Source: Lyngbya sp. HA4199-MV5
GTDB taxonomy: Bacteria > Cyanobacteriota > Cyanobacteriia > Leptolyngbyales > Leptolyngbyaceae
Direction: 5' to 3'
Assembly (NCBI GenBank): GCA_019359375.1
Contig: JAHHHL010000005.1
Coordinates: 1 to 64,000 of the forward strand
Length of the DNA stretch: 64,000 nucleotides
Shown here: positions 46,160 through 54,142 of the stretch, in pieces
Layout of the letters: every line of letters starts with the position of its first letter
Position numbering within the stretch: position 1 is the first letter of the stretch
The notes under the pieces: model-generated
Database searches by the model: none
Told to the model about the DNA's origin: nothing
What the model saw: only the letters and a program-made list of their open reading frames with translations
Program-made: the position numbers and the translations under genes

Positions 46160-46540
46160 GTGCTGCTGGTCGCTGTTTTAGTGTGTAATGGGCTGCTTGG
46201 GTTGCTCTGCTTAGTCGCAGCATGGCAGCTTTGGCGACTTAAGCAGCGTCTGGCAAGAGCCGCTAACACGCTCTCATCGTTTGAGCGATCGGTGCATCGG
46301 GTGCTGCATCGTGCGCCAGAGGTTGTCGGTCGGGGGCATTCGGGTATCCATCAATGGCGCGAACAATATCGAGGGCTGGAACCTCAGCTTCAGCGCGCTC
46401 AACAAGCATTAGCGCTGCTCAGCTTAGGACAGGCTCTCTGGCAGCGTCGGTTTTTGATTGGTTCAACGCGATCGAGGCACAAAACCGCTCCAAAGCGTTT
46501 TCTGTCATCTCGTTTTTTATCATTCATGCTAAAGCGGTGA
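46160..46540 (+). CDS. Hypothetical membrane-anchored protein, 126 aa
   Basis: GTG 46160 is preceded by GGGAGA. The N-terminal segment (LLVAVLVCNGLLGLLCLVAA) is one membrane helix, followed by a basic, helical part (RLKQRLARAANTLSSFERSV). It resembles the single-helix start plus coiled coil of the DUF948 protein encoded 1.1 kb downstream. No family name. It is probably linked to the YtxH/DUF948 genes. Confidence 0.6.
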   Translation: MLLVAVLVCNGLLGLLCLVAAWQLWRLKQRLARAANTLSSFERSVHRVLHRAPEVVGRGHSGIHQWREQYRGLEPQLQRAQQALALLSLGQALWQRRFLIGSTRSRHKTAPKRFLSSRFLSFMLKR

Positions 46541-46614
46541 TTATGACCTGCGAAGGGTGGCATGGGAAGGCTGCTGTCTAGCCTGTGCGTGCTGCCGACA
46601 AAGGTAAAGAACGC

Positions 46615-46710
46615 GAATTTAATCAGGTGTAATTCTTTCTGTAGGGACGTTACATGTAACGTCCCTACAGACGGGAAGTGGTTCAGGTTAATTAATCCAC
46701 GATCCTAAGC
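46615..46710. repeat. 96-bp palindromic repeat, copy 2
   Basis: Runs from GAATTTAATCAGGTGTAATT to TTAATTAATCCACGATCCTA. The centre is a perfect 28-bp palindrome, GTAGGGACGTTACATGTAAC followed by GTCCCTAC. The ~190 bases between here and the YtxH start hold a possible start at 46791 in the YtxH frame but nothing convincing. Confidence 0.92.
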
Positions 46711-46901
46711 GATCAGCCATCAGGGTAATGTTGGGGTAGATTAGAAGGTGTTGGTGTCAGTCTTGCCAACGCCTTTATTGACCAGGAGCCTTGTTCAAGC
46801 GGAGTTTTATCCGCTGTTTTGCTTCCAGGGAGACAAAAGACCAGGCGCGGCAACGTGCCGTTGAGACCGCGAGTCATCGTTACAAAAGGGAAAACCAGAA
46901 C

Positions 46902-47252
46902 ATGTCAAATAACCGCTCTGGAGCATTTCTGGGAGGGTTGCTGGTGGGAACCGCGATCGGAACCCTGACGGGTATTCTCTTAGCACCGCGCGCTGGACGT
47001 GAAACTCGCCAGTTTTTAAAAAAATCGGCTGATGCTCTACCAGAGTTAGCTGAGGATTTATCGAGCAGCGTGCAGCTACAAGCCGATCGCCTCTCTGAAT
47101 CAGCGTTGCGTAACTGGGATGGTACGCTGGTACGGCTGCGGGACGCGATCGCCGCTGGCTTTGAAGCGAGCCAGGAACATCAGGCGTTGGAGACGGCTGA
47201 ACCCAAACACGCGCCTGAACTTGATCCCCCTGTTCACGATCATTTGCTGTAG
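46902..47252 (+). CDS. YtxH-domain protein, 116 aa
   Basis: MSNNRSGAFLGGLLVGTAIG then TLTGILLAPRAGRETRQFLK is the YtxH signature: a Gly-rich membrane helix followed by LLAPRAGRETR. The rest is helical and polar. Homologues in Gram-positive bacteria are general-stress proteins. ATG 46902 fits the family; the frame extends to 46791 but adds unlike residues. It is followed 18 bases later by the DUF948 gene; such pairs recur in bacteria. Confidence 0.85.
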   Translation: MSNNRSGAFLGGLLVGTAIGTLTGILLAPRAGRETRQFLKKSADALPELAEDLSSSVQLQADRLSESALRNWDGTLVRLRDAIAAGFEASQEHQALETAEPKHAPELDPPVHDHLL

Positions 47253-47270
47253 ACTGCTGTAGGCGAAACT

Positions 47271-48011
47271 GTGAGCAATCCGTTGTTTTGGCTGGTATTG
47301 TCGTTGCTGTTTGTCACGGTCAGCCTGACGATCGTACTGGTTGTGGCAATTCCGACGCTCAGAGAGCTTTCCCGTGCCGCTCGGAGTGCCGAGAAATTGT
47401 TCGATACGCTCCGACGCGAGTTTCCACCCACCCTTCAAGCCATTCGCCTGACAGGGCTGGAAATTAGTGATCTGACCGACGATGTGAGCGAAGGAGTACA
47501 AAGTGCAGGGCAGGTTGTGAAACAAGTCGATCAAAGTTTGACGGGAGTGCGGCAACAGGCGCAACGGGTACAATCCACGACTCGCAGCGTGGTGATTGGC
47601 TTCAAGGCGGCTTGGCGTGCTTTTACGCGATCGCCCAAACCGTCTTCTCAGCGTCGCGCAGTCGATCGCGCCTCTACACCTCGACCGGATGACTTTGATG
47701 GGGCTTCACGAGACGACGGACGGTCTAGTGATCTCTTGCCAGACAGCACCCGTTCCAAAGCTCGACGGCTCAGCTCGGAAGCAGATGCGAACCCGTCTTT
47801 GAGTGTCCGTAAGCCTGCTCCAGCCTTACGCGATCCCAATCAAGCCAACCCCAACGAGCAGTGGCAATCGGCCGCTTCGCCAAGCAACGTTGAGCAGGCA
47901 CGATCGTCGTCTTTTCGTCCGTCTGAATCGTCTCCTGATGAGCCACCTGTTCACCAACCCGAACCGAAATCGCTGAATGTGCGTTCAGAAGCTGACAGCG
48001 ACGATGAATAG
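47271..48011 (+). CDS. DUF948-like membrane-anchored protein
   Basis: GTG 47271 start. One N-terminal membrane helix (FWLVLSLLFVTVSLTIVLVV), a coiled coil (LREFPP...TGLEISDLTDDVSEGVQ region, VVKQVDQSLTGVRQQAQRVQ), then ~120 disordered Ser/Arg/Pro-rich residues. The helix plus coiled coil is the DUF948 (YtxG-like) pattern and matches the YtxH neighbour. Role in envelope stress is inferred from the family only. Confidence 0.8.
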   Translation: MSNPLFWLVLSLLFVTVSLTIVLVVAIPTLRELSRAARSAEKLFDTLRREFPPTLQAIRLTGLEISDLTDDVSEGVQSAGQVVKQVDQSLTGVRQQAQRVQSTTRSVVIGFKAAWRAFTRSPKPSSQRRAVDRASTPRPDDFDGASRDDGRSSDLLPDSTRSKARRLSSEADANPSLSVRKPAPALRDPNQANPNEQWQSAASPSNVEQARSSSFRPSESSPDEPPVHQPEPKSLNVRSEADSDDE

Positions 48012-48055
48012 CACTTGCAAAAGCTGTTGGTGAGACGCTATGGGTCTCTTGTCGT

Positions 48056-48186
48056 TTAGGGCGCGTCATCAACTAGCTCCAAACCCCTGCGGTCTCAGCC
48101 TAATCGCGCTCGCCCCAACACATGAGGCTAGGGGCTGGAACCCTTGCTGAAAGTAATGTGTAGTCGTCATTGATGACAGCCCCTAG
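48056..48186 (+). mobile_element. MITE copy E (~131 bp)
   Basis: TTAGGGCGCGTCATCAACTA at the left (TTAG instead of CTAG) and CATTGATGACAGCCCCTAG at the right. The interior CATGAGGCTAGGGGCTGGAA and CCCTTGCTGAAAGTAATGTG matches the other copies. It ends 58 bases before the GTPase gene. Confidence 0.9.
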
Positions 48187-48244
48187 CCTTGCTCGAAAAT
48201 CGTTAGGATGAAGCAGTCGCCCTCAATGATGTCTGCTGCCATCT

Positions 48245-49753
48245 ATGTCTGAATCAACGCCAGTCGGGACACCGCAAACTCCGAGCCAATTTAGTCGAGA
48301 ACTGGACGAAGCTATTTTGGGCTTTGAAGACATTCAGGCAGAGCTAAATTACAGGCAGGCGCAGAGTGCGTTGCATACGTTAGTCGAGAATCTAGATTTA
48401 ACGCCGCAAGAACGACGGGGACTGGAAACAGAAATTGGTGGGCTAGAAACGCTGTTGGATAAGCTCGATCGCCAGGTCGTTCACATTGCTGTCTTTGGGA
48501 TGGTGGGACGTGGCAAATCGTCGTTGCTGAATGCCTTGTTGGGCGATCGGGTCTTTGAGACAGGACCCATTCATGGCGTGACCCGCGATTGCCAAACCGC
48601 AAGTTGGAACATTAGACGCGAGGCGATCATAGGCAGCAACCGTCCCATTTTGCGCGTTGCCCTCCCCAGCGTTGGCGAATCCCATATTGAACTGATTGAC
48701 ACGCCTGGTATTGATGAAGTGCAGGGTGAAGCGCGAGAAGCCTTGGCACGGCAGGTTGCTAAGCAAGCAGACCTGATTCTGTTTCTCATCGCAGGCGATA
48801 TGACGAAGGTGGAATACCAGGCGTTGTCAGACTTGCGGAATGCGAGTAAGCCGATCCTGCTGGTGTTCAACAAAATTGACCAGTATCCCGATGCCGATCG
48901 CCTTGCCATCTATCACAAAATCCGAGACGAGCGCGTGCGGGAATTGCTTTCACCCGACGAAATTGTGATGGCAGCCGCTTCGCCGTTACAAGCCAGGGCT
49001 GTACGTCGCCCTGATGGACGGGTCGCAGCCCAACTCAGCACAGGCGATCCTCAGATTGACGAACTGAAGCTCAAAATCTTAGAAATTTTGGCGCGAGAAG
49101 GCAAAGCGCTGGTGGCACTCAACACTATGCTGTTTGCCGATGATGTGAACGATCGCCTGGTCGAGCGCAAAATGGTGATTCGTAACCAGAGCGCCGATCG
49201 CACCATCTGGAATGGAGTGATGACGAAAGCAGTGGCGATCGCCCTCAACCCCATCATGGTGGTAGATATTCTCAGCAGCGCCGTGATTGATGTCGCCATG
49301 ATTCTGACCCTTTCCAGGCTGTACGGCATCAACATGACGCAACACGGTGCCGTCAGCCTGCTGCAAAAGATTGCCTTAGCGATGGGTGGCGTAACAGCAA
49401 GTGAGCTACTGGCAACCCTGGGACTGGGTTCCCTCAAGAGCCTGCTAGGGTTAGCTACGCCTGCAACGGGTGGTGTCTCACTCGGTGCCTATGTGTCTGT
49501 GGCGCTGACCCAGGCAGCGGTAGCTGGGGTTTCGACCTATGCGATCGGGCAAGTCACCAAAGCCTACCTCGCCAACGGAGCCTCTTGGGGCGATGATGGA
49601 CCCAAAGCCGTCGTCACCCGCATTCTGGCATCGCTCGACGAAACCTCCATCCTCAACCGCATCAAAGACGAATTGCGTGCCAAACTCGACTTGAATCGAC
49701 GTAATGTGCATCCTAAAGCTGGAGCAGCCAAGCAACCGCCAAGTCAGTTTTAG
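48245..49753 (+). CDS. Membrane-associated Era/dynamin-like GTPase (DUF697-type C-terminus)
   Basis: 502 aa. G1 GMVGRGKSSLLNALLG, G2 GVTRDC, G3 DTPGIDEVQG, G4 NKIDQYPD. The C-terminal ~190 residues have several hydrophobic segments (NPIMVVDILSSAVIDVAMIL, then GGVSLGAYVSVALTQAAVAG), as in the YcjF/DUF697 group. The likely role is in membrane dynamics or stress; the substrate is unknown. ATG 48245. The stop codon overlaps the ribosome binding site (AGGAGG) of the next gene. Confidence 0.85.
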   Translation: MSESTPVGTPQTPSQFSRELDEAILGFEDIQAELNYRQAQSALHTLVENLDLTPQERRGLETEIGGLETLLDKLDRQVVHIAVFGMVGRGKSSLLNALLGDRVFETGPIHGVTRDCQTASWNIRREAIIGSNRPILRVALPSVGESHIELIDTPGIDEVQGEAREALARQVAKQADLILFLIAGDMTKVEYQALSDLRNASKPILLVFNKIDQYPDADRLAIYHKIRDERVRELLSPDEIVMAAASPLQARAVRRPDGRVAAQLSTGDPQIDELKLKILEILAREGKALVALNTMLFADDVNDRLVERKMVIRNQSADRTIWNGVMTKAVAIALNPIMVVDILSSAVIDVAMILTLSRLYGINMTQHGAVSLLQKIALAMGGVTASELLATLGLGSLKSLLGLATPATGGVSLGAYVSVALTQAAVAGVSTYAIGQVTKAYLANGASWGDDGPKAVVTRILASLDETSILNRIKDELRAKLDLNRRNVHPKAGAAKQPPSQF

Positions 49754-49765
49754 GAGGTAGGTACC

Positions 49766-49987
49766 ATGTCATTTCAACTGTTTACACAAGTTGCGTTAAA
49801 GGAAGATATGCCTGCACTGTGTTTGAAGCAAGGAAGCATTGGCACGATCGTAGAGTTTTATCCTATGCCAAATGGACAAGAGAACGGGTATAGCCTCGAA
49901 GGGTTGATTCCTCAAGATACGGTTGAAGTCTCTGAATCGCAAATCGAAGCGATCGCCATATCACTGCCACAAACTCAGATAAATTAG
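49766..49987 (+). CDS. DUF4926-like small protein, 73 aa
   Basis: FTQVALKEDMPALCLKQGSI followed by GTIVEFYP is the small SH3-like DUF4926 pattern. It starts at ATG 49766 with a strong AGGAGG that overlaps the GTPase stop, so the two genes are translationally linked. Members are often found alone or beside toxin-like genes. Function unknown. Confidence 0.8.
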   Translation: MSFQLFTQVALKEDMPALCLKQGSIGTIVEFYPMPNGQENGYSLEGLIPQDTVEVSESQIEAIAISLPQTQIN

Positions 49988-50114
49988 AGTGCGATCGCTA
50001 GACATAAATAATCAGGATGGGTCAAGAGAAAAGCGCATAAAGAGACATACAGTAAAGTGCTAGCGATCGCTAGATGGGACACTTAAACCCTGCTGGCTCA
50101 TATTAGTTTCAAGA

Positions 50115-51167
50115 GTGGATTCGCAGGTGATGATGCAACCTGATCAACGACTAGCAATTTTGCTGCATGAGGGGGTGCAAGGCGTACAGGGCAAAACAGG
50201 GCTGACGATGCTGCGGTACAGCGAAGCTGCGATCGTCGCAGTGATCGATCGCGCTACCGCTGGTGCGTCGATTCCTGAGCTAACGGGTATTCCGCGCGAT
50301 GTCCCGATCGTGGCATCGGTGGCGGACGCACTCACGCACAAACCTGATGTGCTGGTCATTGGTATTGCCCTGCTGGGAGGCGTTCTGCCCAAAGATTGGC
50401 GGCAAGATATCCAACAGGCGATCGCCGCTGGACTGTCGATTGTCAATGGCTTACACACCCCCTTAAACCGTGATCCAACGCTTCAAGCGCTGCTCAAACC
50501 AGGACAATGGATCTGGGATGTGCGGCAAGAACCTCCCGCTTTAGGCGTGGGTACGGGACAGGCTCGTTCACTGTCCTGTTTGCGGGTGCTGACGGTTGGT
50601 ACCGATATGAGCGTGGGTAAAATGTCTACAAGTTTGGAACTTCACCGTGCCTCTGTGAAACAAGGGCTGCGATCGCGCTTTCTCGCATCCGGGCAGGCAG
50701 GTATGATGATTTCGGGCAGCGGCATTCCATTGGATGCGATTCGGGTCGATTTTGCGGCAGGCGCAGTGGAACAACTGGTGATGCAGGCAGGCAGCGATCG
50801 CGATATTCTGCACATTGAGGGGCAGGGTTCCTTGCTCCATCCCGCTTCGACGGCTACGTTACCCTTGCTCCGAGGCAGTCAGCCCACCCATCTGGTGCTG
50901 GTGCATCGCGCTGGACAAACTCATATTCGTAACGCTCCCCATGTGCAGATTCCACCCTTGCCTGACGTGATACAGCTTTACGAAACAGTTGCCGCTGCTG
51001 CTGGAGCCTTTGCGTCGGTGCAGGTTGCCGCGATCGCACTAAACACAGGACACCTCTCTGCGTCTGAAGCACAGCAGGCGATCGAGCAGGTTCAGCAGAA
51101 AACCCAGTTGCCCTGTACCGATCCTGTGCGGTTGAGTGCAAAGCCGTTACTCGATGCCATCGTATAG
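50115..51167 (+). CDS. DUF1611 (DgcN-like) P-loop protein
   Basis: 350 aa. The N-terminal domain has a Rossmann look (RLAILLHEGVQGVQGKTGLT, VLVIGIALLGGVLPKDW). The C-terminal domain has a P-loop GTDMSVGKMSTSLELH and IEGQGSLLHPASTATLPLLR. In some bacteria a DUF1611 protein (DgcN) works with an enolase-superfamily epimerase (DgcA) in D-glutamate breakdown. A DgcA-like enolase-family gene is 10.6 kb away at 61803. GTG 50115 is the longest start; ATG 50130 is an alternative. Exact reaction here is unproven. Confidence 0.8.
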   Translation: MDSQVMMQPDQRLAILLHEGVQGVQGKTGLTMLRYSEAAIVAVIDRATAGASIPELTGIPRDVPIVASVADALTHKPDVLVIGIALLGGVLPKDWRQDIQQAIAAGLSIVNGLHTPLNRDPTLQALLKPGQWIWDVRQEPPALGVGTGQARSLSCLRVLTVGTDMSVGKMSTSLELHRASVKQGLRSRFLASGQAGMMISGSGIPLDAIRVDFAAGAVEQLVMQAGSDRDILHIEGQGSLLHPASTATLPLLRGSQPTHLVLVHRAGQTHIRNAPHVQIPPLPDVIQLYETVAAAAGAFASVQVAAIALNTGHLSASEAQQAIEQVQQKTQLPCTDPVRLSAKPLLDAIV

Positions 51168-51230
51168 CAGTACCATGCTTTTTACGACACATCCTAACCA
51201 TCAAGGCATTGCTAAGCAAGATTCTGCCTT

Positions 51231-51252
51231 CTGCCCTCTGCCTTCTGCCCTA
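51231..51252. repeat. TTCTGCC heptad tract upstream of the AdoMet decarboxylase gene
   Basis: ATTCTGCCTTCTGCCCTCTG followed by CCTTCTGCCC. It ends a few bases before the GTG start at 51258 and leaves no room for a purine-rich ribosome binding site. Confidence 0.85.
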
Positions 51253-51257
51253 ACCTT

Positions 51258-51617
51258 GTGATTCGATCGCACCACTTCTCAGCCATCTTGACCATCTCGG
51301 ACGCGATCGCCAACAGCACCACTGACGACCTGCTGGAGTTGCTGAAGGGTTGTGTTCGGGCGGCGGACTTAACCGCTGTGGCAGACGCTACGGCTACGTT
51401 TTCGCCTCAAGGTGCGTCGGCTGTGCTGCTGTTAGAAGAGTCTCATGTGGCGCTGCATGTCTGGTCTGAGTGTCGCCAAGCAACGGTGGATATTCATGTG
51501 TGTGATTATCATCAGGATAATCGTCTCAAGGCTGAAGTGCTGGCAGAGCAGTTGGCGATCGCGCTTTCGGGCAGCAGCGATCGCGTTCACTGGCACGCAT
51601 TAGAGGTGATGGGATAA
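51258..51617 (+). CDS. speH: S-adenosylmethionine decarboxylase proenzyme
   Basis: 119 aa. AdoMetDC supplies the aminopropyl donor for polyamine synthesis and makes its pyruvoyl cofactor by self-cleavage. The cleavage site is E61-S62 in LLLEESHVALHVW; H67 and C82 (VDIHVC) match the catalytic histidine and cysteine of the small bacterial class. GTG 51258 is the start. It opens a run of DUF4178, SpeE-like, FemABX and DUF350 genes. Confidence 0.92.
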   Translation: MIRSHHFSAILTISDAIANSTTDDLLELLKGCVRAADLTAVADATATFSPQGASAVLLLEESHVALHVWSECRQATVDIHVCDYHQDNRLKAEVLAEQLAIALSGSSDRVHWHALEVMG

Positions 51618-51706
51618 GTAAAGTTTTGAGTGATGCGAGCTGAGTTTTGAGCGGAGGCATTTAAGTTAGAACTCAAGACTCTAGATTCTCCTTGAGACAG
51701 CATTCC

Positions 51707-52399
51707 ATGACAGCAGGGCTATCTGAAACCCAACTGCGGCATTTGCGAGAAGGCAGTCAGCTTAAGTACCACGGTGTTCAGTGGGTGATACAAGACTACA
51801 GCACCTATACAGATGACAACGGCTACGAAACCGAAGAGTGGCAGTTAAAGTCGAGTAGCGGCAAAGAATATTACTTGCTGCGCGAAGTCGATCCGCAAAA
51901 CCCAGAAACTCTGGTTCACTGGTATCTTGCTGAAGAACTGCGTTATCCCACTCTCCTTGACCCGCAAACGTCCCGCGATCGCCTCACGATGGTGGGAGAC
52001 GAGATGCGATCGCACGCCACTCCATACCCAGAACTCCAGCTCTTCAATCGCGTTTATGCCTTTGAATCGCAAACCGAGGGCGACTACGAATCAGACGGCA
52101 CCACTCGCCACCGCATCACCTGGGACTACTGGGATAGTGCCCATCTCTGGAACCTGGCGCTAGAAGCCTGGAGCGACGGCACCTTAGCGGTCTACTCTAC
52201 TCGCGTCGTGCAACCTGCGGACTTTACCGAAATTCAATCAAGCAATCGTGCCTCACTTGCTTCTGGACAAAGCTCTAGCGATTATGTGGCGACCATGCAA
52301 GCCTTTTACAACCAGAAACGCGATAGCCGCAGCCGTGAACTCGCGATCGCCTGGATTGTGACGATCATTGGCTTCTTTTTAATGATCTCTGGAATCTAA
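51707..52399 (+). CDS. DUF4178-domain protein with C-terminal membrane helix
   Basis: About 230 aa. The DUF4178 pattern is LREGSQLKYHGVQWVIQDYS, then WQLKSSSGKEYYLLREVDPQ and later ITWDYWDSAHLWNLALEAWS. A single hydrophobic segment closes the protein (IAWIVTIIGFFLMISGI), so the domain should face the cytoplasm from a tail anchor. Its function is unknown. DUF4178 genes are found beside AdoMetDC, SpeE-like and DUF350 genes, as here. ATG 51707 is preferred over TTG 51692. Confidence 0.85.
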   Translation: MTAGLSETQLRHLREGSQLKYHGVQWVIQDYSTYTDDNGYETEEWQLKSSSGKEYYLLREVDPQNPETLVHWYLAEELRYPTLLDPQTSRDRLTMVGDEMRSHATPYPELQLFNRVYAFESQTEGDYESDGTTRHRITWDYWDSAHLWNLALEAWSDGTLAVYSTRVVQPADFTEIQSSNRASLASGQSSSDYVATMQAFYNQKRDSRSRELAIAWIVTIIGFFLMISGI

Positions 52400-52404
52400 G
52401 GCCA

Positions 52405-52641
52405 AGTGAGGCGTGAGAGGGGAGTAGGGAGTGGGGAGTAGGGAGTAGGGAAGCAGAAAGAGTTGTTAGTTGTAAAGCTCTAAAGCCTTTCGGCAGATCA
52501 AACATGGGCATATCGGAAAGGTTGTTAGCGCCAGAACTACTCCTGACTCCTTCTAAAAACTAAAAACTAACAACCAAAAACTCCCTTGCCCCCTACCCCC
52601 TGCTCCTCTCTCCTCACCTCTCACCCCTCACCTCTTCTTCA
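52405..52641. repeat. Low-complexity dyad repeat between DUF4178 and SpeE-like genes
   Basis: Purine arm of GGGAGTA heptads (52419-52450), GAGTTGTTAGTTG, a unique centre, CTCCTTCTAAAAACTAAAAA and CTAACAACCAAAAACTCCC, then a CT-rich pyrimidine arm that runs right up to ATG 52642. Confidence 0.88.
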
Positions 52642-54105
52642 ATGACTTCTCTTTTCATCGAACATCACCCCAACGGTCTTGCCTTCTACATCAATGGCGA
52701 TTTGCAGTTTGATACGGCAGACGAAGCGATTTACCACGAATACTTGGTGGTGCCTGCGATCGCCCTGGCTGTTCAACGCTTCCCCAACACACCGTTGCGC
52801 GTCCTCATTTGCGGGGGGGGTGATGGGTTAGCCGCCCGTGATGTGCTTCGCTTTGACGCGGTGAGCGACGTAACCCTGGTGGACTATGATGCGGAGGTGT
52901 TAGAACTTGGTCGCACAGTCTTTGAACCCTACAATCAGGGCAGTTTGATCAGTGGATTGGAACCTGCGTCCGGGAAAAATCGCCTGACCGTTTATACCCA
53001 GGAAGCGTTTGAGTTTGTGGCAAACGTGCCCGATGCTTGCTACCACGCCGTCATTTGTGATTTCACCTTTCCGAGCCGATCGGAGGACACCCAAATCTAC
53101 AGCCGCGAGTGGTTTCAGCAGGTGCATCGCGTTCTTTGTCCTGGTGGCATCATGAGTACGAATGGTGTCTCGCCAGAACAGCGCACATTGGGCTTTTGGT
53201 GCCTCTACCAAACCTTACTCGCGGCTGCACTTCAAGCAAAACCTCTACAAGTTGCCATTCCTTCGTTTCGAGAACACGGCTATGGCGATTGGGGGTTCTT
53301 TATCGCGTCTGAGGTGCCCATGACGCGATCGGAGGTCGAAGCCGTCGACCTTCCCGCTAACCTGAGCGCCTTGCAGCCTTATCGCTGGCAGACGGTTTTT
53401 CAAATTCCCACCACGATCGCCCAGCATCGTGAGGTTCCAAAGGTTCATACGCTGGACAGTCCTCAGCTTTTTTATTACCTGTTGAATCCGCGATTGCAAT
53501 TAACCACGACACTGATCGACGATTCAGCCCCACAATTCATCGATTTCTTGGATGTTCAAGAAGAAGGTACGGGCGCGATCGGTACTCATGATTTACTGCA
53601 ATTAGACGCGATCGCAACTGCATGGCTCGATCAGTTACACCAAGCGAAAAAGTTCCCTCAAGCAGCTCAAAGTGCTGAGATGCTGCCCGTCCAGCATCGC
53701 TATCACAGCCCCCAAATGACCACAGAATGGCTTACTTATCTCAAAGCGTTGTTAGAAGAAGTCAACCTCAATCAGTTGTTAGCCAGCCTGCTAGAACGTG
53801 CTCAAGAATTACCTCCTCAACTTGCCCGTGAACTCAAGCAATTGACCGAAAAAATACGAACAGGACAACCCATCACTTACATTTCAGAACATACGGCTGA
53901 ACTAATCACCCTGCTTTCTGTCACCGTTCTCATGGCAAATGTCGCTACGCCAGATATTGTTTTTGCTAAAGGGTATTCCGGTTCTTCAAGAGGCTATTCT
54001 AGCAGTGGTAGCTCTGGTGATGAAAACTTTGGCTGGCTTGGCTTTTGGACAATGTTAATTGGGGGCATTTGGCTCTGGAATCTTTATAAGAATCCTGATG
54101 AATGA
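52642..54105 (+). CDS. Spermidine-synthase-like protein with C-terminal extension and membrane tail
   Basis: 487 aa. Residues 1-250 are the spermidine synthase fold: DEAIYHEYLVVPAIAL, RVLICGGGDGLAARDVLR and a CDFTFPS motif where family enzymes have DS(S/T)DP; the first Asp (catalytic) is kept and the second is Phe. Residues ~250-430 are helical and unfamiliar. Near the C-terminus are a hydrophobic segment (ITLLSVTVLMANVAT), a Ser/Gly-rich stretch (GYSGSSRGYSSSGSSGDEN) and a last membrane-like segment (LGFWTMLIGGIWLW). It probably transfers an aminopropyl group from decarboxylated AdoMet, to an acceptor that may not be putrescine. It follows speH and DUF4178. Confidence 0.82.
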   Translation: MTSLFIEHHPNGLAFYINGDLQFDTADEAIYHEYLVVPAIALAVQRFPNTPLRVLICGGGDGLAARDVLRFDAVSDVTLVDYDAEVLELGRTVFEPYNQGSLISGLEPASGKNRLTVYTQEAFEFVANVPDACYHAVICDFTFPSRSEDTQIYSREWFQQVHRVLCPGGIMSTNGVSPEQRTLGFWCLYQTLLAAALQAKPLQVAIPSFREHGYGDWGFFIASEVPMTRSEVEAVDLPANLSALQPYRWQTVFQIPTTIAQHREVPKVHTLDSPQLFYYLLNPRLQLTTTLIDDSAPQFIDFLDVQEEGTGAIGTHDLLQLDAIATAWLDQLHQAKKFPQAAQSAEMLPVQHRYHSPQMTTEWLTYLKALLEEVNLNQLLASLLERAQELPPQLARELKQLTEKIRTGQPITYISEHTAELITLLSVTVLMANVATPDIVFAKGYSGSSRGYSSSGSSGDENFGWLGFWTMLIGGIWLWNLYKNPDE

Positions 54106-54142
54106 AATAGCGATGTTAGAGAGGTTGACTTGAGTAACAGTG

